A stretch of DNA of 33,458 nt from a virus. The DNA lies in the IMG/VR virus record IMGVR_UViG_3300025132_000152, positions 1-33,458 of that record, one strand, 5' to 3'. The notes beneath the pieces are model-generated. The model was not told where the DNA came from and searched no databases. It saw only the letters and a program-made list of their open reading frames with translations. Positions within the stretch are counted from its first letter, which is position 1. Each line of letters starts with the position of its first letter. A program made the translations under genes and the position numbers. Positions 1-6,212 of the stretch are shown here, piece by piece.

Positions 1-602
1 TGATTTGCACGAGGGGTTATTTCAATATCAGAGCAAAGATCATAATAAGGACTATCTTTTTTAAAACGTATTCCAGCAATCTTTTTCTCACCGCAATGCT
101 TTAATCTTGCAAAATGCCAGTCAAGTTCAAGGTTCTTAAGTTGTTGTTTTTGTATATCAGTTTGAGTTTTAGCAGCGTCTTTACATTGTTTAGTTAACTG
201 TCTATCTAACGGAATAGAAAAGTTTAAGGTTATACCAGTACCTAGTGCATAGCTATCTTTATTTGTCCCAGAATAATTTATTTGTTCATAAAGTATGACC
301 CCTGGGTTATCAGGTGTACCATCTCCTATAGCGTTGCCATCATCATCAAAATCACCAACTATATCTGTCTGGTCATATACTGGTGTGGTGTAATAATCTC
401 GATAAGGTTTTCTGTAATTTGAATTAAATGTAGTGAATGGAGTTATGGTCATCATTGCTCCTTGACATACAACACCACCTCCATATTGGTTCGTATGAAA
501 ACTACCATTATTTACGTTCCAATTCTGATTAGTTACTGATCCACTATTACTTTGACTTACAGCATTAGCTAAAACTCCTGTTGGCAAGAGGGCTATTGAA
601 AT
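1..602 (-). CDS. Exported cyanophage-type protein, truncated by window edge
   Basis: An uninterrupted minus-strand frame runs from about 602 to the window edge, so the C-terminus is missing. It begins with a hydrophobic stretch (YLCISIALLPTGVLANA) that looks like a signal peptide cut after ANA. Next come an N/G-rich segment with NNGSFHTNQYGGGVVCQG, an Asp-rich stretch (FDDDGNAIGDG) and a Cys-containing C-terminal part (LKHCGEKKIAG, SPYYDLCSDI). The whole pattern resembles a secreted protein family I recall from marine cyanophages; its function is unknown to me. No ATG, GTG or TTG lies where a start is needed: the frame overlaps the end of the upstream gene (593-1018), and the nearest candidates are rare codons such as ATT at 602-600 or ATC at 626-624. 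A frameshift or sequence error is possible. The reading frame is certain; start and role are not. Confidence 0.7.
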   Translation of the reverse strand, partial: MSIALLPTGVLANAVSQSNSGSVTNQNWNVNNGSFHTNQYGGGVVCQGAMMTITPFTTFNSNYRKPYRDYYTTPVYDQTDIVGDFDDDGNAIGDGTPDNPGVILYEQINYSGTNKDSYALGTGITLNFSIPLDRQLTKQCKDAAKTQTDIQKQQLKNLELDWHFARLKHCGEKKIAGIRFKKDSPYYDLCSDIEITPRAN

Positions 603-1018
603 ACAGAGGTAGTAGTAACTACGGATTCTGTGTCTATTTGACGATTTATAGTTGTGACGTTCTGAAGCCCTGGGCCAGAATAGGTTTCCGTAAACTGAAA
701 GGCATTTCCTGAGGAAGGATTGGTTTGTGTCCAGTTTGGTTTTGTTGTCATATTTGCTCCTGTCCATGTATAACTTTGCCCTCCTACAGTTCCTGTAACT
801 TGAGTTGCATCGGGTGACATATCTCCTCCATCGTGAGATATACCAACCCCAGTAACTGTATATTCGTAACCAGTTTTATAGTCTTTACTTGTAATAGATT
901 CTGTAATAGATGTTGTAGTATTTGTAGTGCTGGACATGGTTCCTGTAGTAAAATTAGGAACAATGTTTGCATTAGCTGGTAAAACATATAAAAAGAATAG
1001 TAATAAAAGCTTTCGCAT
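593..1018 (-). CDS. Small exported Thr/Ser-rich protein
   Basis: A 141-residue protein with a clear signal peptide (MRKLLLLFFLYVLPANA, cleavage after ANA). The mature part is a Thr/Ser/Gly/Asn-rich, beta-prone chain with YTVTGVGISHDGGDMSPD and YSGPGLQNVTTINR, ending in a run of Val and Thr. It lies 6 nt downstream of a similar exported protein (1025-1504) and overlaps the next one (1-602), so the three look like a co-transcribed set derived from related beta-rich modules. In this position, beyond terminase, such proteins could be virion appendages or surface-acting factors; that is inference. No clear Shine-Dalgarno sequence precedes the ATG. I recognise the type from cyanophage genomes but know no function. 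Confidence 0.72.
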   Translation of the reverse strand: MRKLLLLFFLYVLPANANIVPNFTTGTMSSTTNTTTSITESITSKDYKTGYEYTVTGVGISHDGGDMSPDATQVTGTVGGQSYTWTGANMTTKPNWTQTNPSSGNAFQFTETYSGPGLQNVTTINRQIDTESVVTTTSVFQ

Positions 1019-1024
1019 AATTCA

Positions 1025-1504
1025 TCAGTCTACCGTCACAGAAGTCACATAAGAACCTGTGGCCGTAGTACCAGCCGAACCTGCTGTTAAGCCGATCACA
1101 TGGTTATCAATAGTACCAGCTAAGTTTGTAGCGACCCCTCCAGAAGTACTAGTCAAATCACCAAAAGGACTTACCTCACCAACCGTAAGAGATGTTGCAA
1201 TTGTATCTCCAGTGGTGTGTGAAACGGTGTAAACGAAACTTTCTCCGTCAGTTAACTGGCTTGCAGTAATTGGTGTATAAGCGTTTACACCATTAGTGGC
1301 TGCTCCTAGTCCACCTACACTACCAGCAGTTGTACCATCTGTAGTATTAACTCCAGTTCCAGAAACACTATATGAATTTCCTATACGGTCTGCTGTAGTT
1401 CCTGGGGCTGCTACTTCAAGCTTGATACTTGAAGATATTGACGAAGTAATGTCTGCGTATATCGGACTTGCTAAAAGCAATGGCAATAATAATAGTTTTT
1501 TCAT
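1025..1504 (-). CDS. Exported Gly/Thr/Ser-rich beta protein
   Basis: A 159-residue protein with a signal peptide (MKKLLLLPLLLASPIYA) followed by a low-complexity mature chain of Ser, Thr, Gly, Val and Ala. Short motifs such as NSYSVSGTGVNTTDG and TATGSYVTSVTVD echo the YTVTGVGISHDGG motif of the neighbour at 593-1018, suggesting the two are distant duplicates. The ATG overlaps the TAA of the membrane protein gene upstream (TAATG arrangement), so translation is probably coupled. It contains no Cys. A structural or adhesive role outside the cytoplasm is likely from composition alone. No enzyme motif is visible. Confidence 0.75.
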   Translation of the reverse strand: MKKLLLLPLLLASPIYADITSSISSSIKLEVAAPGTTADRIGNSYSVSGTGVNTTDGTTAGSVGGLGAATNGVNAYTPITASQLTDGESFVYTVSHTTGDTIATSLTVGEVSPFGDLTSTSGGVATNLAGTIDNHVIGLTAGSAGTTATGSYVTSVTVD

Positions 1505-1764
1505 TAAGTAATTACCTTAGTTTCTTTATTATCATTGATTTTAGGCGGTTTTGCATTTCCGTTATTGTTGCCCTTCTTACCAATAGACAAACCCAAGCTG
1601 GCAGTTGATGCCGAAAAAATCGAAGCAATGAAAGTTGGGTCAAAATCTACTATTTTTTTACCATCTGGAGGTTCATAGTATGAAAGTGTTAATAACCCTG
1701 CCGACCACAGAAGTATAGAAACTTTTACAATAGTCTCTATCTTGCTAGTTTCTTGTTCATCCAT
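1504..1764 (-). CDS. Small two-helix membrane protein, possible holin
   Basis: An 86-residue protein with two hydrophobic segments, roughly residues 13-30 (VKVSILLWSAGLLTLSY) and 45-62 (TFIASIFSASTASLGLSIG), separated by a short charged loop. The C-terminal tail is charged and Asn/Lys-rich. Size, two helices and a charged tail fit a class II holin, and T7 also places its holin gene (17.5) beside the terminase genes. No endolysin gene is seen next to it, so the holin call is an inference. The gene is translationally coupled (TAATG) to the exported protein gene that follows. Confidence 0.6.
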   Translation of the reverse strand: MDEQETSKIETIVKVSILLWSAGLLTLSYYEPPDGKKIVDFDPTFIASIFSASTASLGLSIGKKGNNNGNAKPPKINDNKETKVIT

Positions 1765-1827
1765 ATTAAAAAACTGCCTTAGTGTGTGAGGAGTAAGCGG
1801 TTGACCACTGCTTTCTGCAAGGCAGCT

Positions 1828-1856
1828 ATGACAAACGTAGCAAATATTGGTATGTT
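1828..1856 (+). promoter_or_regulatory. Candidate sigma70-like promoter for the 1880 gene
   Basis: ATGACA (1828-1833, five of six bases of TTGACA) and TATGTT (1851-1856, four of six of TATAAT) are separated by 17 bp, pointing rightward. The predicted start, near 1863, lies just upstream of the small plus-strand gene at 1880. This would let that gene be read although both of its neighbours are on the opposite strand. Confidence 0.4.
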
Positions 1857-1879
1857 GTAAAGTATTACTACTTTAAGGT

Positions 1880-2038
1880 ATGTTAAAACTTTTAAAACCG
1901 ATTCTTTTTAGATTCTTTTCTACGACTGCTGTAAAACGACTTTTGGTGGATATGCTTCGCACAATTTCTAAGCAGACCTCGAATAGTCTTGACGACAAAG
2001 CTGTAGATATTTTAGAGCAGCAATTATTTCCTAAGTAG
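1880..2038 (+). CDS. Small amphipathic protein nested in the minus-strand block
   Basis: A 52-residue frame beginning MLKLLKPILFRFF. The N-terminal half is hydrophobic and basic and could form an amphipathic or membrane-associated helix; the C-terminal half is charged (NSLDDKAVDILEQQLFPK). I recall similar short proteins in marine phage genomes near lysis and terminase genes, without known function. It is the only plus-strand gene left of 4.3 kb and ends 1 nt before the stop codon of the convergent gene 2039-2257. AAGG sits almost directly before the ATG, too close for an ideal ribosome binding site. A candidate promoter lies at 1828-1856. It could be a lysis or membrane-active protein, but this is a guess from shape. 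Confidence 0.55.
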   Translation: MLKLLKPILFRFFSTTAVKRLLVDMLRTISKQTSNSLDDKAVDILEQQLFPK

Positions 2039-2257
2039 TTATAGTTTCATAACTGTAGGAAATTTTGGAAATACTTGAAATGCTTTTACTTCAAAGTCTA
2101 AAACTTCCCAATCTTGTGTAAATTGAGCAAGCTTTACAGCTTCTTCTTCGTTTAATGCCTGGATTACAGTTTGAAATCCTGTGGCGTTTATTTCTTCCAA
2201 GCCTATGTAAACGGCTGGAACTCTAATCACCCAAGCTCTGATTTTTAAATCCTGCAA
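2039..2257 (-). CDS. Small hypothetical protein after terminase
   Basis: A frame of about 72 residues overlapping the 3' end of the large terminase gene. I chose TTG at 2257, which has AAGGA about 10 nt upstream and keeps the whole first strand (KIRAWVIRVPAVYIG). GTG at 2230, overlapping the terminase stop, is an alternative. The longer frame up to ATG 2326 is less likely because its first 23 residues lie wholly inside terminase coding sequence. The product looks like a compact alpha/beta protein: a beta strand, EEINATGFQTVIQAL, then a helix EEEAVKLAQ and a strand DWEVLDFEV. I do not know a function. Confidence 0.6.
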   Translation of the reverse strand: MQDLKIRAWVIRVPAVYIGLEEINATGFQTVIQALNEEEAVKLAQFTQDWEVLDFEVKAFQVFPKFPTVMKL

Positions 2258-3968
2258 GGGAGATCCATCCTTCTTCCGTTTCGGCTTGCGGAATTTGATC
2301 CAGGGGGAGGCCCAAAATTCTTGCATCTAAAGCTCCTTGTATATCCCCATTGTAAGCAGCAATTTCAAGATCCCACAACTCTGCGTTACGTTCTTGCATT
2401 GCGTTCTCTTCATCTATAGCTAAAGAATCATTCCAATATTCGACTGCTCCAGCCAAAGCATCAAGCCTATCGTCATGTTGTAGTGAGTTTCTATCGACTG
2501 TCAAATGGGTTAATTGATGAAATAATTGATAAGCCAGGGATGTTTCTACGCTATCTTCGTCTTTTGCCTTACTATCGTTCTCGACAACCGACCTATTTAT
2601 AATTAATCGGTGTTGGTTCATCACAGGTTCTAGCGCATTTATAATTCTTCTTTCTTTTTGTACGTTACTTCTAGCTGGTTCTACAGTACATGGGTATATT
2701 CTGCGCAAATATGGCTGCAAAAGGCTCTGTAACATCCCCTGACCAAATTGATCTTCCAGGATGATTAAGTTTACCTCTTTTCTTTTAGCAGCTTTTGCAA
2801 GTCCTTCTAAAACAGGCTCTGTATATCCTTCTCTAAATGATCCTACCTCTAATACAAATAGATTTCCGTTAAGTTGAGCAACTATAGCGTATGCTGTTTC
2901 ATCCATACCTTTACCAGAAGGATCAACAAACATTACGCATCCGTCAAACTCTATCCATTCTCCGTGTATATAAGCTGGTCTGTGGTAGTAATCTCCACTA
3001 AATCCTACAGCTGGTAAGTCTCCTATCCTATATTCTGCACCTGACGACCATATAATCTTCTCTGGAGCGTGGTCATCGACCTCCATTACGACTAAATCTG
3101 ATAAACGTAAAGGGAATCTTTGTAAATCTGACAGACTAGTGTCTAGTTGAAACTGTAAAACAAACTGTGATCTACCATAACTGGCTTCTCTTTCTAACAA
3201 ATCTATCTCAGAAAATCTATCTGGATCTGTAGGTTTACCTGGGTTGTCCTTACATCCGTCTAAAATTACCTGAGCTAACGCATCTCCGTACTTTTCTGGC
3301 TTCTTTGGGTAACGACTTGTCCATATTTTGCAGTCATATCCCCTCATTCTTAGCTTGTTGTAGATACTTTCCTCTGTTTGCGGTGTACCTAAGAACAAAA
3401 TATCTCCACCAGGTTTAAGAATAGCGTTAAATTCACCGACACAAGCTATAAGTTTCTCTCTCATACCTACTGTCCAGGCTGTATTCGGTACTTCACAGTC
3501 ATCAGCAAGTATTAAATCAGCACGACTACCTGTTAACTGTCCGAAAACACCTACACTTTTTACAGATGCCGACTGATCTGGGATAGCTGGCCTTACATCA
3601 AACCTGTTACTCGCACTTCTTTGCTCTTCTCGATCAGGTTCTAAGCATTGCAGTATAGGCATCTCTCTAATAAGCCTTAAACAAAACTGTGCAAAGTCAT
3701 CTGCCCTGGTCTTCGAGGCCGACACCACCATTATCTTCTTTTGTGGATCATTTCTTAGTAACCATAAAGTATAAGCAGCTGCCATCCACGACTTACCCAC
3801 TCCTCTAAACGCTTCAATAATCCTACGTTTCTGTCCATTCTGCATATACCCTGCAATATCTAACTGTATAGGCGTTGGATTAGGAAGTTGTAGATGCTTC
3901 CATACAATCACTAAAAAATATCTAAAGTCTTCATCGTAGGGTTTTGGTAACTTATCCCACTTCTTCAT
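2223..3968 (-). CDS. terL: Terminase large subunit (gp19-like packaging ATPase/nuclease)
   Basis: A 581-residue DNA packaging motor subunit, the size of T7 gp19 (586 residues). The N-terminal ATPase has a Walker A-type loop RGVGKS (residues 55-60) and a Walker B segment DLILADDCE with acidic residues 156-157. The C-terminal RNase H-like nuclease shows FVDPSGKG with Asp349, ILEDQFGQG in the middle, and HDDRLDAL with Asp503, matching the usual metal-binding acidic residues. It would bind the portal, pump DNA into the prohead and cut concatemers in the cytoplasm. The gene overlaps the probable small subunit gene upstream by 4 nt. It lies on the minus strand, opposite to the rest of the virion genes, whereas T7-type genomes usually keep terminase collinear with them. 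Confidence 0.95.
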   Translation of the reverse strand: MKKWDKLPKPYDEDFRYFLVIVWKHLQLPNPTPIQLDIAGYMQNGQKRRIIEAFRGVGKSWMAAAYTLWLLRNDPQKKIMVVSASKTRADDFAQFCLRLIREMPILQCLEPDREEQRSASNRFDVRPAIPDQSASVKSVGVFGQLTGSRADLILADDCEVPNTAWTVGMREKLIACVGEFNAILKPGGDILFLGTPQTEESIYNKLRMRGYDCKIWTSRYPKKPEKYGDALAQVILDGCKDNPGKPTDPDRFSEIDLLEREASYGRSQFVLQFQLDTSLSDLQRFPLRLSDLVVMEVDDHAPEKIIWSSGAEYRIGDLPAVGFSGDYYHRPAYIHGEWIEFDGCVMFVDPSGKGMDETAYAIVAQLNGNLFVLEVGSFREGYTEPVLEGLAKAAKRKEVNLIILEDQFGQGMLQSLLQPYLRRIYPCTVEPARSNVQKERRIINALEPVMNQHRLIINRSVVENDSKAKDEDSVETSLAYQLFHQLTHLTVDRNSLQHDDRLDALAGAVEYWNDSLAIDEENAMQERNAELWDLEIAAYNGDIQGALDARILGLPLDQIPQAETEEGWISLAGFKNQSLGD

Positions 3969-4201
3969 GCAGATTTACGCTTAAAAGCTACAACCTTATC
4001 TATATCTGGTAAAGCTTTAGCAAGATCATCAATAGCACTTCCCTCTGTAACTGTAGCTGTTATCTGATTATCCTTAAGAAACTGCCTAATCACATTAAGA
4101 TCAGCGACTGTCGCCTCTCCACTGTCCAACAAACTAGCTAAATGTCCAGCAAGATTAGCGTGTAGATTACTTAGCTGTTCTGCTACATCTTTTTGTTTCA
4201 T
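3965..4201 (-). CDS. terS: Probable terminase small subunit (gp18-like)
   Basis: A protein of 78 residues from the ATG at 4201 (MKQKDVAEQLSNLHANLAGH), close to T7 gp18 in size (89). Its helical first half, central segment (VADLNVIRQFLKDNQI) and basic end (VAFKRKSA) are consistent with a small terminase that recognises DNA and feeds it to the large subunit. The stop overlaps the ATG of terL by 4 nt, supporting the assignment. A GTG at 4324 would add 41 hydrophobic N-terminal residues with no clear homology or ribosome binding site, so I prefer 4201. Identification rests mainly on position, size and coupling. Confidence 0.7.
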   Translation of the reverse strand: MKQKDVAEQLSNLHANLAGHLASLLDSGEATVADLNVIRQFLKDNQITATVTEGSAIDDLAKALPDIDKVVAFKRKSA

Positions 4202-4526
4202 AACTTTCTGTAATTCTGTAGGGAACTCAACCCACCACGGAAAGATCCCTAAGAGTGTAAATGCGGAGGTAAAACACATCCTTAATATAACACTTATATA
4301 ACCTTTGTATTGCTGATTGTCCACTATAGAAGAACAGGGAGATATACAGGGAGTAGTCTATCTTAGATATATCTTAGATTTTAGTTAGAAAAATCTGAGG
4401 GGTTAACGTATAGACGTTGCTGCCTCTTTACCCCCCTAGGGGGTGTCCAAGATATGTCCAAAAACAGTCTAGGGGGTCTATAGTCCTTGCTCTCACTAGG
4501 TTATTAGTCCTTGAAGTATTGTTATA

Positions 4527-4554
4527 TTGACAGTACTACAGGGTTTTTTATGGT
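4527..4554 (+). promoter_or_regulatory. Candidate early promoter (host sigma70 type)
   Basis: A perfect TTGACA (4527-4532), a 16-bp spacer and TATGGT (4549-4554, four of six bases of TATAAT) point toward the early operon. Transcription would start near 4562, on top of a tandem TCCTGGATTCCTGGA element that could be an operator. T7-like phages use host-type promoters for their first genes, so the position is as expected. Confidence 0.6.
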
Positions 4555-4658
4555 TTTATCCTGGATTCCTGGACTATTTATATTTTTATTTAAGAATCTT
4601 TGTAAGTCTAGCCGCCCATTACTTGCAATAAGTCAAACAATAGACTAGACTCTAATAG

Positions 4659-4674
4659 GATTCTAAATAGAATC
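4659..4674. repeat. Perfect small inverted repeat in early leader
   Basis: GATTCT and AGAATC flank AAAT, giving a 6-bp hairpin in the RNA leader about 30 nt before the first early start codon. No T-run follows, so it is not an intrinsic terminator. It could be a processing site or operator. Confidence 0.45.
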
Positions 4675-4702
4675 TACTATCAACCCACCAGGTTAATTTA
4701 AA

Positions 4703-4882
4703 ATGCAGGAAGAACAACTTACAGCTGGAGCGCTTCGATGCCTTAACGAGTATTGGAAGCCTCAACTAGGAACACTTCAGAAAGATGCTAACGGATCTTA
4801 TTTAATCCCAGGCTCTCGAGGCTTAGAACCTATGAACAATAAGGATTTAAATTCTTATGCCGTGTTTATGGGGTTTAAATAA
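4703..4882 (+). CDS. Early hypothetical protein, 59 residues
   Basis: The first gene of the early operon. It encodes 59 residues beginning MQEEQLTAGALRCLNEYWKP, mixed alpha/beta in character, with a Gly/Ser turn (IPGSRGLEP). No Cys cluster or enzyme motif is visible. Its TAA overlaps the next ATG (TAATG), which supports it being translated. The element CTATCAACCCACCA (4677-4690) precedes the start and recurs before the gene at 5502. No strong ribosome binding site is seen. Function unknown; early T7-like genes of this size commonly modify host processes, but nothing here shows that. Confidence 0.55.
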   Translation: MQEEQLTAGALRCLNEYWKPQLGTLQKDANGSYLIPGSRGLEPMNNKDLNSYAVFMGFK

Positions 4883-5016
4883 TGAGCAAAGATCTAAAAT
4901 TTATGGGATTCAATCTTTTTATTATCCTTCTTTGTATGGTTCTTTCTTCCTGGGGTAATTATCCTCCAGGAACAGAACCAACAAGAAAAGTAAATCAAAC
5001 CTACCAATTAATTTAA
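4882..5016 (+). CDS. Single-span membrane peptide, 44 residues
   Basis: A 44-residue frame with one strongly hydrophobic segment (FNLFIILLCMVLSSWG, about residues 9-25) between a short charged N-terminus (MSKDLKF) and a polar Pro/Thr-rich tail (YPPGTEPTRK). It starts in TAATG overlap with the preceding stop and ends 1 nt before the ATG of the next gene, so it is tightly packed in the operon. A small inner-membrane protein is the simplest reading. Function unknown. Confidence 0.5.
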   Translation: MSKDLKFMGFNLFIILLCMVLSSWGNYPPGTEPTRKVNQTYQLI

Positions 5017-5017
5017 A

Positions 5018-5422
5018 ATGGAAACTTTAACAGCAAACAAAAAAATTGAAATGTACGCCAGGATCAAAAAGCATGGGGAAGATATTAAAAAGATCTTTTC
5101 TATGCCAGCAGATACCGACCCTATAAAACTTTGTAAGAGTTTAAGAAGGTTGGAAAATAAAGCCGAAGGAATCCAGGAACTACACGGAAGCGGAAGTTAT
5201 GAGGAAGCAGCCAGGGAAGAAGCAGCATTGATAGTTAAATTAAAAAATTTATTAATGCCAGATGCAACGCCTAATGAGTTTCTTAAGTTCGGGATCTTTC
5301 TTAATACTGATCCTCGAGGCTATGCGCTAAAGATCCCAGATGAAATAGTAAAAGAAAATAACTGGACTATTCATAAAGACTGGGGAGAGTTCGGGATCAT
5401 TGCGCCCGACCTTAACGAATAA
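5018..5422 (+). CDS. Conserved phage hypothetical protein, 134 residues
   Basis: A soluble 134-residue protein. The N-terminal half is helical with LCKSLRRLENKAEGIQE; the C-terminal half has IFLNTDPRGYALKI and DWGEFGIIAPDL. This pairing of a 'LRRLENKA' helix with 'DPRGYALKI ... DWGxxGIIAPD' belongs, as far as I recall, to a hypothetical family common in environmental phages; no biochemical role is known to me. It follows the membrane peptide gene by 1 nt and is followed by a strong hairpin, suggesting an early transcript that is processed or attenuated after it. Confidence 0.75.
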   Translation: METLTANKKIEMYARIKKHGEDIKKIFSMPADTDPIKLCKSLRRLENKAEGIQELHGSGSYEEAAREEAALIVKLKNLLMPDATPNEFLKFGIFLNTDPRGYALKIPDEIVKENNWTIHKDWGEFGIIAPDLNE

Positions 5423-5431
5423 TTCTAACCT

Positions 5432-5456
5432 GGAGGCGTTCCAGCTGGTCGCCTCC
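5432..5456. promoter_or_regulatory. Long near-perfect hairpin between early genes
   Basis: GGAGGCG (5432-5438) pairs with CGCCTCC (5450-5456), and inside it CCAG (5441-5444) faces CTGG (5445-5448). The arms match except for one extra base (TT opposite T). A loose T-rich stretch starts near 5465. It could be an RNase III-type processing site, as between early T7 genes, or a weak terminator; the AT-rich tail is too far for a classical intrinsic terminator. Confidence 0.5.
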
Positions 5457-5501
5457 CTGGTAGATTTATTTCTATCAATCCACCACATAAAGGAGTTTTA
5501 A

Positions 5502-5705
5502 ATGTCTCATTGTCTAACGATTAAAATACAAACCGATCCTGTAAACGATGCCTTTACTAATGGCAATATGGGGAACGAGTTAAGCAGGATATTAATTAAA
5601 TACGCTAACTCAATTAAAGAGGTCGGAGATTCTGACCTGTTCGCCCTGGATTCTAAGTTGTACGATTACAACGGAGCGCCAGTTGGAAGAGCGGAGCATA
5701 AATAA
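5502..5705 (+). CDS. Conserved phage hypothetical protein, 67 residues
   Basis: A 67-residue protein with a very good ribosome binding site (AAAGGAG, 5489-5495, 6 nt before the ATG). The sequence reads as a strand (LTIKIQTD), a helix with GNELSRILIKYANSI and a C-terminal LYDYNGAPVGRAE. The pattern 'elaRIL..yA..i ... D.NG.pvG' is one I recall in many phage hypothetical proteins, often near replication or early genes, without known function. It shares the upstream element CTATCAATCCACCA with the first early gene. The stop codon abuts the next ATG (5706). Confidence 0.75.
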   Translation: MSHCLTIKIQTDPVNDAFTNGNMGNELSRILIKYANSIKEVGDSDLFALDSKLYDYNGAPVGRAEHK

Positions 5706-5885
5706 ATGCACCAGGAAATAAAAAGTCACGGCACAGAGCCGATCAGATATTACGAGGGCTTCATTATGAACAAATCATTTAGGGATTGGTTAGAGTCCTG
5801 CCCGATTGAATACAACTGGCAAATGAACCAGGTTACAAAAGACCGAGGCACTTACACATTTGTACTAGATGAGGAGGAAGAGTGA
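5706..5885 (+). CDS. Early hypothetical protein with acidic tail
   Basis: A 59-residue frame starting directly after the previous stop. The core FRDWLESCPIEYNW, a strand pair ending in YTFVLD and a terminal DEEEE run recall short acidic phage proteins of unknown function. An internal ATG at 5767 (MNKSFRDW) has no better ribosome binding site, so either start may be used. The end overlaps the GTG of the next gene (GTGA). It has a net acidic C-terminus that could mimic nucleic acid or bind a basic partner, which is speculation. Confidence 0.55.
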   Translation: MHQEIKSHGTEPIRYYEGFIMNKSFRDWLESCPIEYNWQMNQVTKDRGTYTFVLDEEEE

Positions 5886-6034
5886 ACAAGAAAAGAAAAC
5901 AATTAAACATTAAGTACGGAGCGTTGTGGGATGACTTTCTTTTCGAGAGTCCTCCCGATGACGTTTATAAGAATCAATTAAACCTACTAGACCAACAGAA
6001 GGAGGAACTAGAAAAAGATGACAACGTATCTTAA
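5882..6034 (+). CDS. Early hypothetical protein, 50 residues, GTG start
   Basis: A 50-residue frame with a GTG start overlapping the preceding TGA (GTGA). GAGGAGGAAGA just upstream, inside the acidic codons of the previous gene, serves as a ribosome binding site. The product is basic at the start (NKKRKQLNIKYG), aromatic in the middle (LWDDFLFESPPDD) and helical and acidic at the end (LLDQQKEELEKDD). Its 3' end carries AAGGAGGA (5999-6006), the likely ribosome binding site for the overlapping gene at 6018. Function unknown. Confidence 0.5.
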   Translation: MNKKRKQLNIKYGALWDDFLFESPPDDVYKNQLNLLDQQKEELEKDDNVS

Positions 6035-6212
6035 TTCAGAGTCGGAGCAGTTCGCAGCTGCTCACGCCCTGGCCGAGGAATTGCCCAGGGATCTCAGGGT
6101 AAAGCTTGCAGTCCTGCTTATAACTGATGAACTCAGTCCTGCGGATGTTAAAGACATGGCTCTTAAGCTGCTCAACTTATACAATCAGTTAGTCCTGGAA
6201 CAAAAAGTATGA
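6018..6212 (+). CDS. Early helical hypothetical protein, 64 residues
   Basis: A 64-residue, almost wholly helical protein (FAAAHALAEELPRDLRVKLAVLLIT, then LSPADVKDMALKLLNLYNQLV). It overlaps the preceding gene by 17 nt and uses AAGGAGGA about 11 nt upstream. It ends in an ATGA overlap with the next gene. Leu/Ala heptad-like spacing suggests a helical bundle or dimer. No DNA-binding or catalytic motif is evident. Function unknown. Confidence 0.6.
   Translation: MTTYLNSESEQFAAAHALAEELPRDLRVKLAVLLITDELSPADVKDMALKLLNLYNQLVLEQKV

Larger units (their letters stand above)
4325..4702. other. Divergent control region between terminase block and early operon
   Basis: This is the longest stretch without a gene (it begins at 4202 if terS starts at 4201). 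From left to right it holds: an 18-nt segment with two direct copies of ATCTTAGAT (4360-4368, 4371-4379); a perfect 12-bp palindrome CCCCCTAGGGGG (4432-4443); a second CTAGGGGGT (4469-4477) repeating 4436-4444; two AGTCCTTG copies (near 4482 and 4507); a sigma70-like promoter (4527-4554); a tandem TCCTGGA pair (4558, 4566); a hairpin GATTCT-AAAT-AGAATC (4659-4674); and CTATCAACCCACCA just before the first early gene. No convincing minus-strand promoter was found. Confidence 0.7.

Noticed and set aside
1296-1511. Plus-strand 71-residue frame opposite the exported protein gene
   Set aside because: Antisense of a protein with a clear signal peptide; its Pro/Val/Thr-rich composition is the mirror of Gly/Thr repeats.
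1773-1825. CTGCCTT and AAGGCAG inverted repeat as a terminator
   Set aside because: The arms are about 40 nt apart and no T-run follows; likely chance.
3965-4324. Extended small terminase from GTG 4324
   Set aside because: The added 41 residues are hydrophobic and unlike the family, and there is no ribosome binding site; the ATG at 4201 gives the normal size.
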